In this document: positions 19,601-27,189 of the stretch, piece after piece
Layout of the letters: each line of letters opens with the position of its first letter
Position numbering within the stretch: the stretch's first letter is position 1
Source: Verrucomicrobiaceae bacterium UBA7681
GTDB lineage: Bacteria > Verrucomicrobiota > Verrucomicrobiia > Verrucomicrobiales > Verrucomicrobiaceae
Assembly (NCBI GenBank): GCA_002482965.1
Contig: DLGZ01000059.1
Span: forward strand, 230,229-293,928
Length of the DNA stretch: 63,700 bases
Direction of reading: 5' to 3'
Notes under the pieces: generated by a model
The model's database searches: none
What the model was told of the DNA's origin: nothing
The model's input: the letters and a program-made list of their open reading frames with translations, nothing else
Translations under genes and position numbers: made by a program

Positions 19601-22600
19601 GATGAGGTTCCGCTGCTGCAGATCGCCTGCCTGCCGGATGAAAACACCTTCGTCATTCAGAGCTCGCTGACGCAGGACCCGCCGGTGTGGATGCAACACG
19701 TCACCGGCCGGATGCGTGCCGAACCTGAGCGCAGACAGCCTGCAGCGTTTGATCTCGCCGCCATCAGAAAGCGCTGCGGGGCGGAGCTGGATGGCAAAAC
19801 TTTTTATCAATCGGCCGCCGCTGCCGAGCTGCACTACGGCCCGCAGTTTCAGGCGCTGACGCATGTCTGCGCGGGTGAAGACGAAGCCCTCGGCCGCATT
19901 GAACTGCCCGCTGCAGCCGTGGCGGAGATGGACCACTACATCGTCCACCCTGCGCTGCTGGACGCCTGCATCCATCCGACCATCGCCATTCCCGCTGACG
20001 GCCTCTACCTGCCCGCACGTATGGAGCGCATTCGCTGCTACTCCAGGCCGGGTGCCAAGGTGTGGGCCTATGTGCGCAGGACGCAGGCGATTGCGAAAAA
20101 GATCATCGTCATTGATCTCTTCATTCTGGATGACGCGGGCAACGTGCTGCTGGAGATCACCGACTTCCTCTGCAAGCACACTGCGATGAGCAGCGCACCG
20201 GGCTCTGGTGCGCAGGCAGACTGGCTGTATCAATCCGAGTGGCAGCTCAAGGCGCTGGCGACATCCTCAAGCGCACACACGCCTGCTGATTATCTGCCAG
20301 ACAACACTGCGCTGGCCGCGAAGCTACGCGAGAGCGCCGCCGACTTCAGCACGGCGCTCGGCATGAACGCGCGCTATGAGGAGTGGGAGCCGCGCTTCCT
20401 TCAGCTCTGCCGCAGTTCCATTCTTGCGGTGTTCAGGCAGCTCGGCTGGCGTCCTAAACTGGGAGAGACACTCACGCTGCCGGCATTGCTGAAACGCACG
20501 AAGGTACAGCCCGCGCATGAGCGCTTCGTGCACCGCCTGCTCACACTGCTGGAGCCGGATGGCTGGCTGAACGCCGACGGGCCGGCATGGACGGTCACGG
20601 CGCAACCGGCTGCATTGAATCGTGACAAGCTGTGGCAGGATCTCGTCTTCCACTTCCCCGCCTTTCATCCGGAGCTCATCCTGCTGGATCGCTGCACCAC
20701 AGGCCTTGCCGATTTGCTGCGCGGCAAGTGTGACGCCGCAGAGGTGCTCTCCGCCAACATGCTGGAGCACTTTCAGGCGGCATCCGTCTTCACGCGTGTT
20801 TACAACCGACTCATCGGTGAAGCCGTCACTGCAGCACTGGCGCAGGTGCCGGAAGGCAGGCGCGTGCGCATTCTGGAGATCGGTGCGAGCACCGGCGGTG
20901 TCACTGCGAGTGTGCTGCCACGCCTTCCACAGGCGGGTGTTGAGTACTGCTTCACGGATGTCTCGGACCGCCACTTCGACCAGGCTGGGAAAAAATTCGG
21001 TGACTATCCCGCCGTGCAGTACCGCGTGCTTGATCTCGATCTCCCGCCGGCTGAACAGGGCTTCGCTGATGAGCGTTTCGACATTATCCTCGTGACCAAT
21101 GCGCTGTCATTGACGCGGAACGTGCAGGAGTCGCTGCTGCATGTGCGTCAGTTGCTCGCCTCCGGAGGCCTGCTGCTTGCCCTGGAGCTTGAGCGAGCCA
21201 CACCCTGGCATGATCTGGTATGCGGCGTGGATGCGCGCTGGTGGAATTTCCAGGACACCGCCCTCCGTGCGCGCCATCCCCTGCTGCCATCTGCCGACTG
21301 GCAGAAGCTCATCGCTGCTGCGGGTTTCACCGTTGTCGAAGCTGTGGCTGATGCCTCCAACCAGAGTGAGAGCGGGCAGGTCGTGCTCCTGGCACGTGGG
21401 CCCGAATTGCCGCAGGCAGTGGCTGTTGCGGATGAAGCGCCGGCCGAGCCTGGCCTCTGGCTGCTGTTTGCGGATCAGCAGGGCCTCGCTGCATCACTCG
21501 CGGATTCTCTGCGCCAGCGCGGGGACACTTGTCTTGTGGTCACTGCTGGGGACGCCTTCATGCGTGTCTCTGCCGATGAAGTGCAACTGCTTGCCTCAGC
21601 GGCGGAGGATTACACGCGACTGATTGCTGAACTTCCGCAAACTGTTGCGCTGCGTGGCGTCATCCATCTCTGGAGTCTTGATGCGCCCGCAGGTGTGGAC
21701 GTCACGACGGCAGAGATTGCAGCAGCTCAGACATTGGTCTGCCACAGTCCGCTTTACCTGGTGCAGGCGCTGAATGCAGCGAGACTTTCCACACTGCCCG
21801 GCATGTGGTTTGTCACGCGAGGCGCACAGCCTGCTGGTGAAAAAACATACGCGATCTCTCTCACGCAGTCGCCGTTGCACGGAATGGCGCGTGTGATCAT
21901 GAGCGAGTACCCGGATCTGCACTGCCGGACGATTGATCTCGATGCAGCTTCCGGTGTTCGGGACAGTGAGATTTTGCTCAATGAACTTCTGCATGCGGAT
22001 GCGGAGGCTGAGATCGCCTGGCGTGGTGAGGCGCGCTATGCCCATCGTCTGGTGCATGGCTCGCTGGATCATCTCGCGCAGACCTCCGCGGCCACGCTCA
22101 CGGCGGAGCAGTGCTTCCGGCTGGAGTCCGCCAAGCCCGGCTCACTGGACAAGCTGGTGTTTCGGGCCAAGCCACGGCGTGCGCCCGGCGCGAATGAAGT
22201 CGAGATCGAAATCTGCGCTGCGGCGCTGAACTTCCGCGATGTGATGAAGGCGCTCGGTATTTATCCTGCCGAAGCGGCCGACGCGATGCTGCTTGGCGAT
22301 GAATGTGCCGGGCGCATTGTGCGGGTGGGTGCGGGTGTGACGCAGTTCAAAGCGGGAGATGAAGTCATGGCGCTGGCGGCCGGGTGCTTCGGCACGCACG
22401 TCACTACTGTCGAGTATGCGGTGCTGGCGAAGCCTGCGCATCTGACGATGGAAGAGGCGGCAACCATGATGGTCACGTATTTGACGGCCTCCTATGCGCT
22501 CTCGCATCAGGGCCGCATGATGAAGGGTGAACGGGTGCTGATCCATGCTGCCACGGGTGGTGTCGGTCAGGCGGCGGTGCGCATCGCGAAGGCCACGGGG

Positions 22601-25465
22601 GCGGAGATTTTTGCCACGGCTGGCAGTGCGGAGAAGCGTGCGTTTTTGAAGAAGATCGGCGTGGAGCATGTGCTGGATTCACGCACGCTGGCGTTTGCCG
22701 GTGAGGTCATGCGCATCACGAATGACGAGGGCGTCGATCTCGTGCTCAATTCACTGGCGGGAGAGGCCATTCATCAGAGCCTCGCGCTGCTGCGTCAGTA
22801 CGGCCGCTTCCTTGAAATCGGCAAACGCGACATTTACAGCAACACCAAGGTGGGGCTCTTCCCGTTCCGCCATAATCTTTCCTATCACGCCATCGACCTT
22901 GGACATGCGCTCGACCCGCGCAATTCGAAGTCCATCATGGGCAGCCTGAAAAAGCTGTTCACGTCGCGCAAGCTTCCTGCACTGCCTTATCGCTCCTTTG
23001 CGCTAGCAGATGCGGTGCATGCCTTCCGGTACATCACGCAGGCACGGCAGATCGGCAAGGTGGTGCTCACCATGGCGGATGCGAAAGTCTCGCTCAGCGC
23101 CGATGCAACGGATGCCGAGTTCCAGTTGAACCCAGAGGGCACCTACCTTGTGGCGGGGGGACTTGGCGGCTTCGGTTTGGCCATGTCGCAGTGGCTGGTG
23201 GACAAAGGCGCGCGGCATCTTGTGCTTTCCAGCCGCAGCGGTGCCTCCACTGATGAAGCCCGAGCTGGTGTGGCCGCGATGCAGGCTGCAGGCGCTGAGG
23301 TCACGGTGATTCAATCGGATGTCAGTGATCCCGCGAGTGTGACTGCGCTTCTCGAAGAAATCGCGCAGTCGCATCCGCCGCTGCGGGGTGTTTTTCACGT
23401 CGCGATGGTGCTGGATGACGGTCTGATCTCGCAGCTCAATGCGGAGCGTTTTCAAAAGGTCACGACGCCGAAGATCAACGGTGCGTGGAATCTGCATTTG
23501 CAGACGCAGGGTATCGCTCTCGATCACTTCGTCATGTTCTCCTCGGTGGCTTCCATTATTGGGAGCCCGGGGCAGGCGAACTACGCTGCTGCGAACGCTT
23601 TCCTTGATGCTCTGGCCAACCACCGCCGCATGCAGGGCCTTCCTGCGCTGACGATCAACTGGGGCGTCATGGCTGGTGTCGGGTATGTCGCACGGCACAA
23701 GAAGCTGGAGGAGCATTTTGCACGCATCGGCTGGGCGGGCATTACTCCTGCCGAGAGTCTGCCAATCCTCGGCCGTCTCATGCAGCAGCCGGCCATCAGT
23801 CAGATGATGGTCTCGCGCATTGACTGGGCCAAGTGGGCGGCCGTCACTCCCGCGGTCATCGCGACTCCGCGCTATGCGCTGCTGACCACGGAAGATGCGC
23901 TGCGGCAGCATCAGTCCGATGGCGCCAACTGGCTGCGCGATGCCGTTCTCGGCGCCGCGCCTGCGGATCAGCTTGGCATTCTTGAGACGTTCCTGCGCGA
24001 ACAGGTGGGCAAGATCCTCCGCACCTCCCCCGCCAAGATCGACTCCAAACTTCCGCTCAATGAGATTGGCATCGACTCGCTGATGGCGGTCGAACTCATC
24101 CATCAGATCGAAAGCCTGACCGGCATCGCCATTCCCACCGGGCAACTCATGGGTGGCGCTCCGAACGTGCAGAAACTCGCTGAAATCCTGCTCACCCATC
24201 TCACCGGTGGAAAAGCAGAATCCGCCGCCGCTGACACACCCAAGGAAGCTGTGCCAGTCGCCGCTGCCGACGGCGACTTTGTGCATGATTCTCATCTCGG
24301 GCGCTGGGACATTCCTTTTGCCGCAGGCCCGGTCGCAGCCTTACAGATTGAGCAGCCGCAGATTATTTTCCTTACCGGCGTTCTCGATTTCTTCGGCGCA
24401 TTCCTGCTGCGCGATCTTCTGCAGCAGACGCATGCCGCGGTACACTGCCTCATCAGCGCCGCAGACACAGCCTCCGCCACGCAGCAGATCGAGACACATC
24501 TGACGCAATACGGCTGCTGGGACGAGTCCTTCCAGCCGCGCATTGTGCCCGTGCTCGGCAGTCTCTCAGAGCCCTTGCTCGGGCTCGCAGCCGATGCCTT
24601 TGACCTGCTCGCCTCCACGGTTGACGTGATCTATCATACGGCGTCGCACATCAATCACATCGCCAGCTATGAACAGCTCAAGGCGGTCAATGTGAACGGG
24701 TCGGTGGAGATCATCCGTCTGGCCGCCCAGAGCAGGCTCAAGCCTGTGAACTATCTTTCCAGCGCCAGCATTCTGGCCGCAGGCCATTCCACCGCTGAAC
24801 GCCCTCTGCTGGAAGATGATCCGCTGCCAGACCATGACAAACTCACGGTGGGCTACAGTCGGAGCCGCTGGGTGTCAGAGCAGTTGTTTGTGCAGGCACG
24901 CGCGCAAGGTCTGCCGGTCAATGTGTACCGCCCCGGCCTTCTCGTGGGCGATGACCGCACGGGCATCTGCCCCACCGACAATGTGATCTGGCTCTTCCTC
25001 AAAACCTGCATCGCCCTCGGCACGGGCCCGGACGCAGGTTATAGCAGCCTGCTTACCCCCGTCGATTTCGTGGCCGCCGCCATGGTGCGGCTATCGCTGA
25101 GCCTCACCAACATCGGACGTAACTACCACCTCATCAACCCCGCCTCCCCCAATTTTGGCGGGCTGCTGCAACTTGCGCAGGCCGATGGCTATGCCATACG
25201 CATTGTGCCGGAGAATGAATGGGAGGAGGCCCTGTCAGGCGATGGTTTGAACCTTCAGCAAAACCCAATCGCCGCCTATCAGATGTTCATCCCACGCCAG
25301 GTGCTCTCAAGCCTGATGCAGGAGCAGTCTGCCGAATTCTGCCGCAACACCCTCCAAGACCTCCAAGGCACCGGCGTCAACTGCCCGCCCATCGATCAGA
25401 CCCGCATGCACCTCTACCTCAAGCACCTCACAAGCATCGGCTTCCTGCCACCCGCCGAAACCTGA
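16661..25465 (+). CDS. Iterative-type modular polyketide synthase, KS-AT-DH-MT-ER-KR-ACP-reductase
   Basis: A 2934-residue type I polyketide synthase with one full reducing module. KS spans about 8-435 (D-T-A-C181-S-S-S, H316-G-T-G-T, N-I-G-H356). AT is about 542-850 (G-H-S635-M-G-E; A-F-H738-S, favouring malonyl-CoA). DH is about 905-1175 (H934xxxG937xxxxP943; D1101). The C-methyltransferase is about 1360-1575 (E-I-G-A-S-T-G-G). ER is about 1818-2137 (G-G-V-G-Q-A-A). KR is about 2158-2340 (G-G-L-G-G-F-G; L-D-D; S2295, Y2308, N2312). ACP is about 2435-2512 (I-D-S2473-L). The terminal thioester-reductase-like SDR domain is about 2567-2934. The layout resembles fungal highly reducing synthases and suggests a reduced, alkyl-type chain. 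Oddities: the reductase glycine motif reads T-G-V-L-D-F-F-G, its YxxxK is Y2732xxxR2736, and the methyltransferase has Ser1483 where active enzymes usually have His. No phosphopantetheinyl transferase is in the window. Confidence 0.95.
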   Translation: MPEPTAADPIAIIGIGCRLPGGATDAQSFWKMLMGGVDAITEVTPDRWDHRFYYDPEQGKPGKTYSKWAGLIDEIDTFDPGFFGITQREAPFIDPQQRLLLEATWEALMDAGQQVDIVKGEDTGVFVGISTHDYGDIQQNSIGRGLAYPHSATGVASSIAANRISYALNFQGPSVAVDTACSSSMVAVHMACQALWNKECTRAIAAGVNCIITAYPFVAFSSMGMLSPDGRCKAFDASANGFVRGEGVGAVCLKPLSAALADGDPIYAVIRSTAVNQDGRTSGMTVPSRGSQQELIAKACRLAGVAPHEIQYAEAHGTGTTIGDLIEGSALGTILGVGRQPGDDCLLGSVKTNIGHLEAGSGIAGLIKVALCLKHGMVPPNLHFNTPNPSLNFERLCLKVPVTATPLKQDAQHRLLACINSFGFGGANAHAVLEAAPPPAPQVPAPALSDDEPELILPISARGSDAALVAVAQSFHALLESADESISLKDICAAASRRRTHHEFRLAAVASTREGMSSALAAFLSGEQAPGLNVGQPVKNARLVFVFSGQGPQWWAMGRELLEQEPVFRQIIQTCHDELLKLGGCSLLDELRRDEKTTRLNETQIAQTALFALQVALAALWQSWGIRPYAVVGHSMGEVAAAHVCGALSLPEAVRVIHHRGRCMEKTPLRGKMIAAGLTRAEAEALIAPYGERASLAAVNGPKMVSISGDSDAVDEIFQEVERRALFARYVPVNYAFHSAHMDPVRKELAESLAGLQPQPGSVKIYSTVTGRLAEGTDYDADYWWHNVRQSVLFAPAIDAVIAAGQTHFLEISPHPVLSNSMNECLATADAIGMTLPSLRRQKPERATLLGTLGALHINGHAVEWPGLYPDVSSALRLPEYPWQKEHFWHEPVYSMQLRMHPQLNPLLKLARQNIHPTWETALNKSVLTWMKDHRVGQHLIFPGAGYVEMALAAGRELHQDKPVLIEELEIHRGCILPAGDEVPLLQIACLPDENTFVIQSSLTQDPPVWMQHVTGRMRAEPERRQPAAFDLAAIRKRCGAELDGKTFYQSAAAAELHYGPQFQALTHVCAGEDEALGRIELPAAAVAEMDHYIVHPALLDACIHPTIAIPADGLYLPARMERIRCYSRPGAKVWAYVRRTQAIAKKIIVIDLFILDDAGNVLLEITDFLCKHTAMSSAPGSGAQADWLYQSEWQLKALATSSSAHTPADYLPDNTALAAKLRESAADFSTALGMNARYEEWEPRFLQLCRSSILAVFRQLGWRPKLGETLTLPALLKRTKVQPAHERFVHRLLTLLEPDGWLNADGPAWTVTAQPAALNRDKLWQDLVFHFPAFHPELILLDRCTTGLADLLRGKCDAAEVLSANMLEHFQAASVFTRVYNRLIGEAVTAALAQVPEGRRVRILEIGASTGGVTASVLPRLPQAGVEYCFTDVSDRHFDQAGKKFGDYPAVQYRVLDLDLPPAEQGFADERFDIILVTNALSLTRNVQESLLHVRQLLASGGLLLALELERATPWHDLVCGVDARWWNFQDTALRARHPLLPSADWQKLIAAAGFTVVEAVADASNQSESGQVVLLARGPELPQAVAVADEAPAEPGLWLLFADQQGLAASLADSLRQRGDTCLVVTAGDAFMRVSADEVQLLASAAEDYTRLIAELPQTVALRGVIHLWSLDAPAGVDVTTAEIAAAQTLVCHSPLYLVQALNAARLSTLPGMWFVTRGAQPAGEKTYAISLTQSPLHGMARVIMSEYPDLHCRTIDLDAASGVRDSEILLNELLHADAEAEIAWRGEARYAHRLVHGSLDHLAQTSAATLTAEQCFRLESAKPGSLDKLVFRAKPRRAPGANEVEIEICAAALNFRDVMKALGIYPAEAADAMLLGDECAGRIVRVGAGVTQFKAGDEVMALAAGCFGTHVTTVEYAVLAKPAHLTMEEAATMMVTYLTASYALSHQGRMMKGERVLIHAATGGVGQAAVRIAKATGAEIFATAGSAEKRAFLKKIGVEHVLDSRTLAFAGEVMRITNDEGVDLVLNSLAGEAIHQSLALLRQYGRFLEIGKRDIYSNTKVGLFPFRHNLSYHAIDLGHALDPRNSKSIMGSLKKLFTSRKLPALPYRSFALADAVHAFRYITQARQIGKVVLTMADAKVSLSADATDAEFQLNPEGTYLVAGGLGGFGLAMSQWLVDKGARHLVLSSRSGASTDEARAGVAAMQAAGAEVTVIQSDVSDPASVTALLEEIAQSHPPLRGVFHVAMVLDDGLISQLNAERFQKVTTPKINGAWNLHLQTQGIALDHFVMFSSVASIIGSPGQANYAAANAFLDALANHRRMQGLPALTINWGVMAGVGYVARHKKLEEHFARIGWAGITPAESLPILGRLMQQPAISQMMVSRIDWAKWAAVTPAVIATPRYALLTTEDALRQHQSDGANWLRDAVLGAAPADQLGILETFLREQVGKILRTSPAKIDSKLPLNEIGIDSLMAVELIHQIESLTGIAIPTGQLMGGAPNVQKLAEILLTHLTGGKAESAAADTPKEAVPVAAADGDFVHDSHLGRWDIPFAAGPVAALQIEQPQIIFLTGVLDFFGAFLLRDLLQQTHAAVHCLISAADTASATQQIETHLTQYGCWDESFQPRIVPVLGSLSEPLLGLAADAFDLLASTVDVIYHTASHINHIASYEQLKAVNVNGSVEIIRLAAQSRLKPVNYLSSASILAAGHSTAERPLLEDDPLPDHDKLTVGYSRSRWVSEQLFVQARAQGLPVNVYRPGLLVGDDRTGICPTDNVIWLFLKTCIALGTGPDAGYSSLLTPVDFVAAAMVRLSLSLTNIGRNYHLINPASPNFGGLLQLAQADGYAIRIVPENEWEEALSGDGLNLQQNPIAAYQMFIPRQVLSSLMQEQSAEFCRNTLQDLQGTGVNCPPIDQTRMHLYLKHLTSIGFLPPAET

Positions 25466-25531
25466 GGCCGGCCTCCGACTTGGCGCATCCCTTCTTGATA
25501 CTTGGAACGCGAAGTGCGACACAGCGCCGGT

Positions 25532-26563
25532 ATGAACGAGATCACCAAGCGCAAAAACTTCATACCCGTCACGGATGAACTGATCGAGTACCTCGACCAG
25601 TTCGGGCGCTGCTACTCGCTGCCCACGCAGTATGATGAACTGCGCAACTTCTCCGAAAGCTACCCGCTCTTCGACAAGGAAGGCAATGCCACCTACTGGA
25701 GCAGCGTCCTGTACCCGCGCGAGCTGCAGCAGGAACTCTACCCCAAGCTCACGAGCATCTACTCCCAGCTCCGCACGGGAGATTTCCACGCGGTGCCGCA
25801 TCTCTTCGTGGAGCGCGTGGACTACTGTGAATTTGGCAACTCCAGGCCCTTCCGCGTGCGTGTGGTGAACCAGTACAATGACAACTACGACCACTTCTAC
25901 GTGAAAACGGCGGACGCCTCCCGTGTTTATGGCCTGGAGCTGGAGCATCTGCTCTCCCCCAATCGCATCAACTACCTGATGCACCGGGGTGGCACGCTGG
26001 TGGAGGAACACATCGCCGGGGTGCCGGGGGATGCCTTCATCCGCGACTACCTGCAGCGCCCTGATTTCAACGGCGTCCGTCTTGCCAAGGAGTTCGTCAA
26101 ATTCAGCGAGAGGTGCTTCATCCGCCTCCTTGGCGACATGCGCAGCTACAACTATGTCATCGACATGACGCCCGACTTTGAGGAGGTGCAGTACCGCGTG
26201 CGCGCCATCGACTTCGACCAGCAGAGTTACGAGGGCCGCAAAAGCCTGTATCTCCCGCAGTTCTTCAAGGAGAACAACCCCGTCGTGCAGCTCTGCTCCT
26301 CCTGCCTGAACACCCCCACCATGAAGCAGTACCAGGAGGAAGAGCGCAGCCTCATCTCCCGCCGTTACCTCTCGGAGCATCAGCGCATCACCGCGTTGCT
26401 GCACTGCATGAAAAACAATGCGGTCGAGCCCTTTGAAAAAGTCGTCCAACTCCGCGCCGAACTCGGCCAGTACCATAGCACGCACCTGTTTGACTCCTGC
26501 AAATCCATGGGGGCAATCGTCGAGCGCAACCTCGACCTCATGCTGGGACGCCATCTGGAATAA
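25532..26563 (+). CDS. Unrecognised kinase-fold protein downstream of the polyketide synthase
   Basis: I do not recognise the family of this 343-residue soluble protein. Its middle reads like a protein-kinase/aminoglycoside-phosphotransferase fold: a lysine in F-Y-V-K125, a glutamate in L-E137-H-L, a hinge-like V-E-E-H-I-A-G-V-P-G-D, a catalytic loop G-D202-M-R-S-Y-N207 and a metal-binding I-D227-F-D. All the key residues are present. The first 90 residues and the last 100 are outside this core. There is no signal peptide or membrane segment. It starts 66 bases after the synthase stop on the same strand, so co-transcription is likely. The ATG at 25532 was preferred over a start at 25502, though neither has a good ribosome-binding site. 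Phosphorylation of a small molecule or protein is inference. Confidence 0.65.
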   Translation: MNEITKRKNFIPVTDELIEYLDQFGRCYSLPTQYDELRNFSESYPLFDKEGNATYWSSVLYPRELQQELYPKLTSIYSQLRTGDFHAVPHLFVERVDYCEFGNSRPFRVRVVNQYNDNYDHFYVKTADASRVYGLELEHLLSPNRINYLMHRGGTLVEEHIAGVPGDAFIRDYLQRPDFNGVRLAKEFVKFSERCFIRLLGDMRSYNYVIDMTPDFEEVQYRVRAIDFDQQSYEGRKSLYLPQFFKENNPVVQLCSSCLNTPTMKQYQEEERSLISRRYLSEHQRITALLHCMKNNAVEPFEKVVQLRAELGQYHSTHLFDSCKSMGAIVERNLDLMLGRHLE

Positions 26564-26615
26564 TGCGAGATCGTGCTTGCCGTGGGCGCAGTATTGATTT
26601 CTTCTGAACATTCCC

Positions 26616-27095
26616 ATGGCTTTCAAACTTGTCATCATCACCGGCTCCCAGATGGGCGTCGAACGCGCCACTCTGGACTGGGCGTTGAAATACGAATGCC
26701 CGCACGGCGGCTGGTGCCCCAAGGGCCTCCTCGGATCTGAGGAACCGCTGGACCCGCGCTACAAGCTCAAGGAAGGCGAAACGGAGAACGTGCTTGAGGC
26801 TGTCACCTCCAACGTGCGTGATGCGGAAGCCACTCTGGTCTTCACCCTCGCCACGAAGGCCGCCGGCACCGCCCAGAAGGCGGTAAGCTCCGCCCGAAAG
26901 CAGAAGAAGCCGGTACTGCACGTGCACCGTGGCATCCTGGGTGTTTCGGAGAAGATCGTGGCGTTCATGGACAAGTATTACATCCGCCGCATGCACATTA
27001 CCGGTTCCTCAGACACCGATGAACCCGGCGTGAGCGACTGGGCGATGGGCGAGCTTGAGAAAGCCAAAGGGATTTTGGAGCGGCGTCCGGAGTAA
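26616..27095 (+). CDS. Putative molybdenum-cofactor carrier protein (SLOG fold)
   Basis: A 159-residue cytosolic protein of the putative MoCo carrier family (Rossmann-like, SLOG superfamily). It shows the N-terminal nucleotide-binding-type motif T-G-S-Q-M-G-V-E-R-A (family norm G-Q-T-G-V-D-R-A), followed by G-G-W-C-P-K-G and later the T-x-x-T-K-A-A-G-T segment, all hallmarks of the family. Members are thought to bind molybdenum cofactor or a related nucleotide, but the role of most is unproven. It follows the kinase-fold gene by 52 bases on the same strand. No molybdenum enzyme is encoded nearby. Confidence 0.82.
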   Translation: MAFKLVIITGSQMGVERATLDWALKYECPHGGWCPKGLLGSEEPLDPRYKLKEGETENVLEAVTSNVRDAEATLVFTLATKAAGTAQKAVSSARKQKKPVLHVHRGILGVSEKIVAFMDKYYIRRMHITGSSDTDEPGVSDWAMGELEKAKGILERRPE

Positions 27096-27189
27096 GACTG
27101 CGCACGGCCTCTCTCACGAGGATTTGTCAGCTTTCGGCACACCGATTGCGCCTATCCATCTGTCCGGACCTCCAGCCATTCCCCGCTGC

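Noticed and set aside
16652..25300. Long open frames on the minus strand opposite the polyketide synthase (for example 18743-20233 and 23003-24295)
   Set aside because: They lie entirely opposite a clearly coding gene, have Arg/His/Gln-rich sequences without domains, and arise from the GC-rich codon pattern.
25307..26722. A 471-codon minus-strand open frame opposite the kinase-fold gene
   Set aside because: The plus-strand frame has kinase-fold motifs and fits the operon; the minus frame shows no family features.
27055..27189. Extended N-terminus of the antiporter
   Set aside because: The extra 45 residues overlap the preceding gene and are not hydrophobic or conserved-looking.
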